Below, one piece after another: positions 1-7,041 of a DNA stretch of 25,100 nucleotides. The stretch's first letter is position 1. Each line of letters begins with the position of its first letter. The notes below the pieces were generated by a model. That model did not search any database. It worked only from the letters and a program-made list of their open reading frames with translations, and had not been told where the DNA came from. The stretch is taken from NCBI GenBank assembly GCA_030560485.1, contig JAKTTS010000209.1, positions 1 to 25,100 of the forward strand, given 5' to 3'. This DNA is from Ascoidea tarda (nom. inval.). Taxonomy: Eukaryota; Ascomycota; Saccharomycetes; Ascoideales; Ascoideaceae. The position numbers and the translations under genes are program-made.

Positions 1-55
1 GATAATAGATAATAGATAATAGATAATAGATAATAGATAATAGATAATAGATAAT
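1..55. repeat. 7-bp microsatellite (GATAATA)n
   Basis: Seven perfect GATAATA units plus a partial eighth start at the window edge, so the true length is unknown. The array lies in the 3' flank of HAC1, about 440 bp beyond its spliced stop codon. It is simple-sequence DNA with no visible coding role. Confidence 0.95.
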
Positions 56-498
56 GATTTTTTTGATTTTTATAAAATACAATAAATTTTGCTTCTTTTT
101 TTCATTTCTTTTTAAACTTTAAACTTTAAACTTTTTTTTAAACCAAAATTGAAGAAAAATATGATAATTAAAAACCCAATCTAAACAAACAAAAAGGATT
201 ATCAAAGTGAGGAGAACATTCAGATTGTTAGAGTATCAGTATGAGAGTAAATTGCATAACATAAAGAGATTTATATCAGCAAGAACCCAGTCGCAGCTAA
301 AAAGGTAAGCGCGCCACATGATTCGCGATATAGAAATCGGGATGGTAAGGAAATTTAAACTCATGAGGATAGTGATAAGAAGGTGAATGAAAGGTGAGAT
401 TGATAAGCAGATTGGATGAGTAGAAGGAGAAGGAGAAGGAGAGGTAGAATTGAATTGAATCTTTTTTTCTTTTTTCATCAACTGAATAACTAAATAAC
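56..498. other. HAC1 3' flank, no gene
   Basis: This AT-rich stretch follows the spliced HAC1 stop and should hold its 3' UTR and poly(A) region. Two short open frames on the minus strand are pyrimidine-rich and look like chance. A small GC-richer patch at about 308-340 contains GCGCGC and TCGCGA. In S. cerevisiae the HAC1 3' UTR carries an Ire1-targeting hairpin; I cannot show that this patch is its counterpart. Confidence 0.5.
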
Positions 499-937
499 TT
501 AATCAAATAATAGAAAATCTTCGACATCAAAATTATTAGCTGGCGCTGCGGGCCTATTGCGATAAGATGAATAAGAGAGGTATGAATTTGATAATTAAAG
601 AAGATAGATTAGAATGAAGATGATTGATAATCACTGCTGGATTATGCAACCTGCTATTTGATGACGAAAGATTTAGATTATATGAGTCAGATAGATAGTC
701 AACGAAGTTTTGGTTTTGGTTTTGATTTTGATTTTGATTTTGGTTTTGGTTTTGGAATTGAAATTGAAATTGATTTTGAAATTGGTTTTGGATGTTGTTG
801 AGGTTAAAGTTTATGAGGTTGTTATTTTCAAAGGAGATGAGGTCTTTGATAGAAAATGAAGAGGGAATTATTGAGTTTATATTGATTGAATCATTATTTG
901 TGTTAGTGTTAATATTAATATTAATATTACTATTATC

Positions 938-968
<31 letters not shown>

Positions 969-1960
969 CCATTATCATTATTACCATTATCATCACTATC
1001 ACTAGAATTAGTGAAATTATTGTCATTGTTATTATTAGAAGTGTTGTTGTTATTGTTGGAGAAATAGGGAGGGAAAGAGTAGATTGGATTTGGTAATTTA
1101 GGAAGATAATCAGGATCGATTGTTAGAGATTCAGATTCTGGAGAGGTTAGGTTTGAAATGGATAATGGAGACAAGCAGAACTCATGATCAGATGAGGTGA
1201 TATCGAGTGAATTATCGTGGTTATCGCTAGATAATTGAGAGGTTGTATTGGAGTGTTTTTTTGATTTAAATGATTTAATTGTGGATGAAGGAGATTTTTT
1301 AATGTTGTAATTCTTAGTGTTGATGTTGTTGGTATTGATAGTAGTGTTGTTGTAGAGAAAAAGTTTGTTTTGAAGAGAAGTAAAGTTAAAATTTGAGGGT
1401 ATAATGGCATCTGAGAGCTCTGATTTGATTTGAGGGTCAGCGGCAGAAAAAGAGTCTAGGTGTGAATCGTCTAGAAGAAAGGAAGAAGGTGAAGAAGGTG
1501 AAGGAGAGGAGGCGAGAGAAGAAGCAGCAGAGGAAGTTAGTGAAGGAGTAGAAAGGGAGGAGGGGGAGTCAGCAGAGGTGGAGTTTGAAGAAGAAATGAT
1601 TGAGTCTAGCAAGATTGAGGAATCGTAATCGTTGTTTAGGATATTAGTATCAATGTCAGAGATGGAGCCGTTGAGAGATTTGATTCTGTCTATTAACTTT
1701 TGGTTCAATTGAATTAGTTTTAGTTCTCTGAATTTTGAATTTTTGAGATTAATCTCTAGATCGCTGACAGATTTTTCTAGGAACTCGACATGTTTTCTCT
1801 TTTTCTCTCTGGAAGCATGAGCAGCTCTTCTGTTTCTAAGGATTCGTTCAATACGTCTTTGCTCCTTTTCCTCCTGAGTCTTAGCTCTTTTTCTTGGGGG
1901 AAGGGTGGTTTTGATTTGTTGCAACTGCAAATCAATGTTTATGTTTTTGTTTGAGGCCAT
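499..1960 (-). CDS. HAC1: Hac1, bZIP transcription factor of the unfolded protein response
   Basis: Model: exon 1 at 1960-637, exon 2 at 548-499, giving 457 aa after removal of an 88-nt Ire1-type intron. Hac1 is made when Ire1 senses unfolded ER proteins, and it activates chaperone and secretory genes in the nucleus. Residues 21-56 (starting PPRKRAKT) are the near-invariant Hac1 basic region, with the N-x7-R signature (N43, R51). A leucine zipper follows (L61, L68, then L82, L89). The middle is low complexity: Ser-rich, an Asp/Asn run, and Gln/Asn repeats. This makes the protein about twice as long as S. cerevisiae Hac1 (238 aa). Without splicing, the frame continues to a TAG at 554-556 (468 aa) with a hydrophobic tail. 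Splicing swaps in AAPANNFDVEDFLLFD, an acidic/aromatic tail as expected of an activation domain. Family assignment is firm; the splice model is inferred from sequence. Confidence 0.93.
542..554 (-). promoter_or_regulatory. Ire1 3' splice-site hairpin of HAC1 mRNA
   Basis: A 3-bp GGC/GCC stem closes the 7-nt loop CCGCAGC; a further U-A pair is possible past a bulged A. The predicted cut is after base 549. The TAG that ends the unspliced frame (554-556) overlaps the base of the stem, so the premature stop lies just inside the intron. Confidence 0.8.
549..636 (-). other. HAC1 non-spliceosomal (Ire1/tRNA-ligase) intron, 88 nt
   Basis: The intron lacks GT-AG ends. On the mRNA strand both junctions sit in 7-nt loops that fit the Ire1 consensus CNG|NNGN: CAG|CAGT at 639-633 and CCG|CAGC at 551-545. 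Both cuts fall after codon position 1, so joining them keeps the frame (N-P-A-A-P-A-N-N). The length is not a multiple of three, so splicing changes the C-terminus. The intron is pyrimidine-rich, as is the likely 5' leader, so no extended pairing of the S. cerevisiae attenuator type is apparent. Confidence 0.85.
627..645 (-). promoter_or_regulatory. Ire1 5' splice-site hairpin of HAC1 mRNA
   Basis: A perfect 6-bp stem, ATAATC/GATTAT, closes a 7-nt loop CAGCAGT. The predicted cut follows the first G, after base 637. This is the geometry known for HAC1/XBP1 sites. Confidence 0.85.
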
Positions 1961-2220
1961 TTTGGGAAGATGAGGAACAATAGGGAGCAGGATGAGATGG
2001 CGGCAGAGGAGGAGGACGCAGAGATGGTGGTAAAAAGCGAGAATGAGAATAGATAGAGATGGTGAAGATATAAGAAGAGAAGAGGAAGAAAAGTGGGCGT
2101 TAAAGTAGAATATATACAGAGAGAAAGAACGAGAGTAGGAGATCTGAGAGAGAGCAGTTGGAGATTGATTCTTAGAGCATATATCAGAAATAAACTAACA
2201 ACCTATTTTTAATTTCACTG
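1961..2220 (-). promoter_or_regulatory. HAC1 core promoter and 5' leader
   Basis: Read on the minus strand, this stretch is strongly pyrimidine-rich and has a TATATA element at 2111-2116, about 150 bp before the ATG. CT-rich tracts between TATA and ATG are typical of budding-yeast start regions. The transcription start is not determinable from sequence. Confidence 0.5.
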
Positions 2221-3220
2221 CCCTAGGTTGTAAACAGAGATAGGAGGTCCCGTTTACGCGGGGGAGGCTCCACAGAAGAGCCACATCCCAGGCACAAGAG
2301 CCCCGGCGCGCTCCCCCGCCGGCTTCTGGACGCGAGCGCGACGCGCGACAGTCCCGTCGGCCTGGCCGCGTTCCACAGCTCTGGCACCGTCTGCGTTGTG
2401 TGCACGCGCTGCGATTGGCCAGGGTCCACGTGCAAACGCACGCCCAGAACGGTGTCTGCGTCGCGCACGCCGGACCGCCGTTGCGCTGCCAATTCAATTC
2501 CCAAACGGGCGGACGCAGCAAGCGCGATGCGTGCCATGTGCCTATCGCTCGATCGCTGAAAGATCGTTTGATTTTGCTGCCATTTGCTGGGTGACATTTT
2601 GGCAGTTTGGACGTTTCAGCTCTGGGCTGCAGCGGCAGCTAGCAAGAGACTACAAGAGACTACGAGCGCTGGGCCTCCTTCGCGCGAAACATTCTACTGT
2701 AGTGATGTCCTCATTTCAGGCAATTCACACCACATCGACAGCTGTGCCAACTAGAAGAGAGAGCGTCGGCGGGCAGTGGCGTCGGACTGTTTGCGTCCAA
2801 ATTACTGCTTTGAGTGCGCGCAGGAGTTCCGCACGCACAGGGGGTTTCTTCAAACCCTAATGAATCCTATCGGTTTTTGCGCGTCACATGGCCCGTGGTT
2901 CTGCTCCTAACAAATCATCCCGTTTCTGCGAGCGTTCGCATTTGACGGCAATTGCCCAAAGCCGACGGAGGGTCTTCTGGAAGCTCTGTCTCGCAGCAGC
3001 AAGGCGAAAAGAAAAGGAGAAAAGAAACAGAAAAAAGAGTCGCTGCTTTTCTTGCTTTTCGGGCCCTTGTTCAGCTCCGTTGCTGTGCCGGAAACAGATC
3101 GCGCTGCTTCTCCCGCTGCGGCGGGGCGCATTAGTAGCGCTCCGCGGCCAAAGCCCACACGGACGCCAGATCTCCCCTTTTCGCAGTGATGCCATTTGCG
3201 TCACTTTTGCCCACACAGAT
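2221..3220. other. GC-rich, CpG-rich island, no convincing gene
   Basis: Base composition jumps abruptly. Lines I counted between 2221 and 2820 run about 57-75% G+C, against an AT-rich surrounding, and CG dinucleotides are frequent. Open frames of 60-150 codons exist on both strands, but they overlap each other, show no domain or conserved composition, and are what high GC yields by reducing stop codons. Local oddities include a 10-bp direct repeat (AAGAGACTAC twice, about 2645-2665) and short CG-rich palindromes. I recognised no tRNA, rRNA, SRP or RNase P motif. It lies between the HAC1 promoter and the 3' end of the first GH45 gene, so it may be a long HAC1 upstream region, an unrecognised ncRNA, or acquired DNA. 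Confidence 0.6.
2414..2432. promoter_or_regulatory. Inverted CCAAT box next to a CACGTG E-box
   Basis: ATTGG (2414-2418) is followed seven bases later by CCACG, which overlaps the palindrome CACGTG (2427-2432), about 460 bp upstream of the HAC1 start. CCAAT boxes bind HAP/NF-Y complexes, and CACGTG binds bHLH or bZIP factors. The pairing loosely recalls the mammalian ER-stress element ERSE-II, but its spacing is one base, so the resemblance may be chance. Confidence 0.3.
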
Positions 3221-3390
3221 TAAATATAGAAATGTTTCACAGAACAAATATAGTTCGAACTGCTGCTTGGGGCAATATAATTGTATCTCGATATTTGTTG
3301 TTTATTGCTATTATTTGCTTTTTTCAATTGATTATACTGATTCCAATATATAATTGGTGCTCAACACCAAACCACCCCTAGATAGGCCTT
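3221..3390. other. AT-rich 3' flank of GH45 gene 1, with a small hairpin
   Basis: Composition returns to AT-rich. A 6-bp inverted repeat, TTGGTG-CTCAA-CACCAA (3354-3370), lies about 20 bp beyond the stop of the minus-strand endoglucanase and would form a hairpin in its 3' UTR. Its role is unknown. Confidence 0.4.
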
Positions 3391-4542
3391 CTACTCGTCG
3401 TTTCGAGAACAACCTGATTTGGCTACAAGCTCAGCTGGACAAACAACCCTTTCAAAATCAACACTTGGGTTGTCAGCGCCCTCAAACCAGTCGAATCTGA
3501 AGTCGCATCCACTTTCAAGGCTCTCTGGAAGACCAGCACACTCAGAATGCGACGAAATACCGCCATATTGTTGGCCCCAGGAGAAACCAGAGCCAAATTG
3601 ATTGGGGCAGCCACTGAAGATGCCCATTCCACCACCTGGGAGTGCAATATCAAACTGGTTCTTGCCATAGTCCAAGTCGCTGCCGGTGTTGGTCACTTGA
3701 ACCACCATCGTCTTACCTGCAATTGATGAAGACGTGAACGTTAGCTTGTAGCACGAACAGCACATTGACGACTCGCTGCCTCCATTCAACCCAGCTGCAG
3801 CAAATCCATACGCTAGACTGTCGCTGATTGCCCATGGTTGTTGGTCGTTGCACATGTACGCTGATCCACCAACACACCCTGATTGAACATCAACCCCAAC
3901 CACATTGTTACCATCAGCAGAACAGGCCTCCACTGGTTTCTTCACATCGGCTTTACCATTCCATGCGCACGATGGTTTGCAGCAATCCCAATATCTGGTA
4001 GTGGTACCTTGGCCCTTTTCACCACTTGAAATAACTTGGAACGTTTCCTCTGCACTGCCTGTTGGTGTAGATTTGGCTGTCGATTTGCTTGACGTGGTAC
4101 TAGTCACCAAAGTCTTGCTTTCTTTACTGCTGGTTTTAGTACTAGTTTTAGTACTGATTTCACTATTGCTGGTTTTGGTCTCAAATGTACCATATTCTTC
4201 AGTGGAAGTGGTCTCAACATCGATAGCAGACTCAGAAGTAACCGTCTTAATAACAGTAACTGGTGTATCTTTGAAAACTGTTGTGGTTTCAACTTCACTT
4301 GTAACACTTGCTTCAGAAACAGTGCTTTTCTTGCTAGTACTAACCCCATTACCATAAGTTTCAAATTCTCCAACATAAGTACATTGGTGATAATAATCAT
4401 TGTGTGAATAACATGTGTATCCCTCTTCACAGCAAATTGGTCCAGTCCAGTTAATACCTCCACATTGATAATACAATTTGGCACAATCTTCCGACTTGAC
4501 CAAACTGGTGGCTAAAGCAGCTAAAACAATTAATTTCAACAT
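3391..4542 (-). CDS. Secreted GH45 endo-1,4-beta-glucanase with one CBM1
   Basis: 383 aa. It should hydrolyse internal beta-1,4 bonds of cellulose outside the cell with inversion. Residues 1-17 form a signal peptide. C20-C54 is a six-Cys fungal cellulose-binding module (CBM1) with the QCGG, W, and tandem YY binding-face pattern. A Ser/Thr-rich linker, probably O-glycosylated, runs to about residue 170. The GH45 domain starts at the signature TTRYWDCCKPSC. By alignment from memory with Humicola insolens Cel45A, D186 is the catalytic base, D298 (in NQFD) the acid, and D289 the third conserved Asp. The domain ends CSRNDE, where the Humicola core also ends before its linker, so it looks complete. 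It is divergent from a second GH45 gene about 2.5 kb away. The last ~300 coding bases share long identical blocks with that gene. Confidence 0.95.
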   Translation of the reverse strand: MLKLIVLAALATSLVKSEDCAKLYYQCGGINWTGPICCEEGYTCYSHNDYYHQCTYVGEFETYGNGVSTSKKSTVSEASVTSEVETTTVFKDTPVTVIKTVTSESAIDVETTSTEEYGTFETKTSNSEISTKTSTKTSSKESKTLVTSTTSSKSTAKSTPTGSAEETFQVISSGEKGQGTTTRYWDCCKPSCAWNGKADVKKPVEACSADGNNVVGVDVQSGCVGGSAYMCNDQQPWAISDSLAYGFAAAGLNGGSESSMCCSCYKLTFTSSSIAGKTMVVQVTNTGSDLDYGKNQFDIALPGGGMGIFSGCPNQFGSGFSWGQQYGGISSHSECAGLPESLESGCDFRFDWFEGADNPSVDFERVVCPAELVAKSGCSRNDE

Positions 4543-5236
4543 TTTAAATTAAAGAGTGCGATGATAAAAATAACAATAATAATATTTTGTATTTTAATGA
4601 ATTGATTGATTCAAAAAAAGAAAAAAAAGAAAAATAATTTAATAAAGTAATAAACTAATAAAGTAATAAAGTAATAAAGAAACTGGTTTCAATGAAATAA
4701 GAATTTAAAGGAATGACTGATAGTTATAACTTTTAATTGTAATTGTAATTATAATTGTAATTATAATTATAATTATATTGATGGTGCTAAAAAGAAATTT
4801 TATCTTTCAACGCTAAGGAAACTCTTCCTTTTATATTTCCTTAATAACTACTATACTCATTACCAAAAAATTATTATTATTATTCCTTAAACAATGTCAA
4901 ATATTGTCAAATATTATTAAATATTATTAAATAAATTATAATAATAACCATAATCTTATTTCTTGTCTTCTGTTTTGTTTTCTACTAAATTCATATCAAA
5001 AATAGCCCAAGTATCTGGAGATTATTCACTTTATTCTCATTACTTGCCTTGTTCTTTACTTTGAGCTTTTTTTTTTTCTTTTTACCACCAAAATTTGTAA
5101 ATATTTCAGTCAAGAATTGACCATTCATACTCACTACTCTAGCAACTTAACTGGTCAGATTTATTCAAAATTACAATAAAACAGTACATCCTTTCATTAT
5201 ATCCACTTTTAATCTTTTAATCTTTTAAATAATATA

Positions 5237-5276
5237 GAAAATCATTGAAAATCATCGAAAATCACAGAAAATCTTA
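5237..5276. repeat. Four tandem 10-bp units GAAAATCNNN
   Basis: GAAAATC recurs exactly every 10 bp four times with a variable last triplet. A-tracts in phase with the helical repeat are expected to bend DNA. It lies in the intergenic region between the two cellulase genes. Confidence 0.8.
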
Positions 5277-6640
5277 TTTAATACCCATTTTTCTCCTTAT
5301 TAATTCCTTACTAATAATTCTAATACTAATACTAATACTAACACTAATAATAATAATAATAATAATTACGATAGCAACCATATTTTTGACAATGAAAAAA
5401 AATATCAAACAATCTTGTAACACATTGAAATTACAAATTGGCTTTATTCGATTGACTTTATTCAATCGCAGCATTTTATCTCTAAAAACACATAATTGTC
5501 TTACTATTGTTTTACTATTTCCTTACAATTTCACTCCATTTCAGACCACTTGAAAGAAAAATTTTCTTACTCTATTGTCTTATCACGATAAGAATAAATT
5601 TATTCATTGACTCAAAAACACCGGACAAAATGTGTGTTGATCATATGCTGCAACTGCATATGCACAAAACGTCTGTACTATCACTAAAACCCATTTAAGC
5701 CAATCACACCGCGTTACTGAGACCTGAGCTCCAATTAAGCTCGGCTTCTGGCGCTGGTTCCTGTACACGCACCTGCCGCTTTACATTCTATTGTTCCAAT
5801 GGAGCATTAACTCAATTCCAGCCCAAAATACGAGAAAAGCGCTCTTTGGTATCATTTGGAAATTCAACCCACTCATAAACAGCAATGCTTTTCCAAATAA
5901 TACGGATACATTGTTTGCTTCCATTGCACTTCCTTTTCCTTCCGAAAGTTTATTTTTCATGAATTCTACTCCATTCTATTCCCTTTTAATCTCTGCTAAT
6001 CTTTGCTAATCTTTTTTAATTTAACCCATCAATCTCAAAACCCACTCCTGCAAATTTACCAGTACTTTCAAATATCTCTTTTATTTCTCCTCTTATCATT
6101 TCAGAATTAATTATAAATACATACAAACCTCTCAATAACTTGTGATTTTTCAAAACAAAGTGTAGACATCTATAAACCAAACTAACAGTAAATTTTCAAT
6201 AAAAAATATTAGTCAAGTACTATCATCATCTCATCTTCCAGCACATAATACTTTGATGCTGTTCTTCACACTACGCTTTTTGTGAAACACTGAGGCCAGT
6301 TTCACCAACAAAGAAGCTAATGTTGGTTGATAAAACTTGTTACAAGCTAAAATCAACCACTTCTCTCATTTTACTACTATCGGTAGAAAACGACGGATTG
6401 AAAACACTCATTGAACTCAATTTCAGATGATACAAAGTCACGGCGTCGATGAGTTTGTGGCTGGCTCAATAAGACTTAAAGCGTGGAAATGCTCCCAAAG
6501 CAGGTGTCAAAAACAACAATAAGCAATAACTAAACTAATTCAAAGTAATCAGTAAAAAATAGACTAAAAACTGACACAATTGGGCTTTTTAAGACACAAA
6601 AAGGACTCTGCTGAAGTCGCGCAAAACGCAGGATGGTTTT

Positions 6641-6690
6641 CCGAAGTACCGTGTTGCGTTTTCGAACACCCGTAACACCGTACTATCCGG
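6641..6690. promoter_or_regulatory. Cluster of AACACC-type motifs upstream of GH45 gene 2
   Basis: AACACC occurs at 6665-6670 and 6674-6679, nine bases apart, facing a related inverted GTGTT at 6651-6655. Flanking CCG/CGG triplets (CCGAAG, CCGTAAC, TCCGGA) are the sort bound by fungal zinc-cluster factors. The cluster lies about 350-400 bp upstream of the four-CBM1 endoglucanase. Function is inferred only. Confidence 0.3.
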
Positions 6691-7041
6691 ATCTAGTGAT
6701 GCCTTTTTCTCTTTTAGGAAGTTCAGATCAAAAATACTATTCCTCAAAGATACCATCAATCAAGTAAAGGTTAGATGCTCATTGAATTCTCACCAAAGAT
6801 ATGCTGAAATACTAATAAAATCCTACAATTGCAACAGAATTCTTATAGGGTCCTATAGAACTCTTATAAACATTTGTTGTTATGAATCAATTGATATAAA
6901 TACCAAATTTAATCCCATGGTTTTTTTCATTACCTATCTCTTTTCCTTTGATTTTCTTCACTCATCAGAATTTGTCTTTTTAGTTTGTTTTTTAATCTGA
7001 AATTTATAATCTATAAATTTGTTATTTAATACCTAATCAAT

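Larger units (their letters stand above)
4543..7041. other. Long divergent intergenic region between the two GH45 genes
   Basis: About 2.5 kb without a convincing gene. The open frames here are short, hydrophobic or repeat-derived. It holds AT-rich tandem repeats (period 8 around 4643-4680, period 6 around 4733-4778, a CTAATA-type run around 5311-5366) and a 10-bp repeat at 5237-5276. GC-richer patches lie at about 5700-5780 and 6600-6710. It must contain both endoglucanase promoters and may contain UTRs or a noncoding transcript. No transposon signature was seen. Confidence 0.6.

Noticed and set aside
792-1067. Leu-rich open frame opposite HAC1
   Set aside because: Antisense shadow of Asn/Asp repeats in HAC1 (ATTATC-type units read as Leu/Ser).
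2223-2597. 124-codon minus-strand open frame in the same island
   Set aside because: Same reasoning: low stop density in GC-rich DNA and no recognisable motif.
2396-2860. 154-codon open frame in the GC-rich island
   Set aside because: Several overlapping frames of similar size exist on both strands, the sequence is Arg/Ala-biased as expected from random GC-rich DNA, and no domain is visible.
3250-3260. GTTCGAAC resembling a tRNA B-box
   Set aside because: No A-box or acceptor stem partner nearby; it is just a palindrome. No tRNA was found elsewhere either.
3296-3366. TGTTG...CAACA ends suggesting a solo LTR
   Set aside because: Only about 70 bp long, no target-site duplication seen, and no related copy in the window; the ends are probably chance plus a small local hairpin.
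5245-5553. 102-codon open frame between the GH45 genes
   Set aside because: Ile/Leu-rich translation of AT-rich repeats; no signal or domain, and the frame overlaps the CTAATA repeat run.
5791-6009. 72-codon open frame in the same spacer
   Set aside because: Short, no family resemblance, and no promoter or neighbour context.
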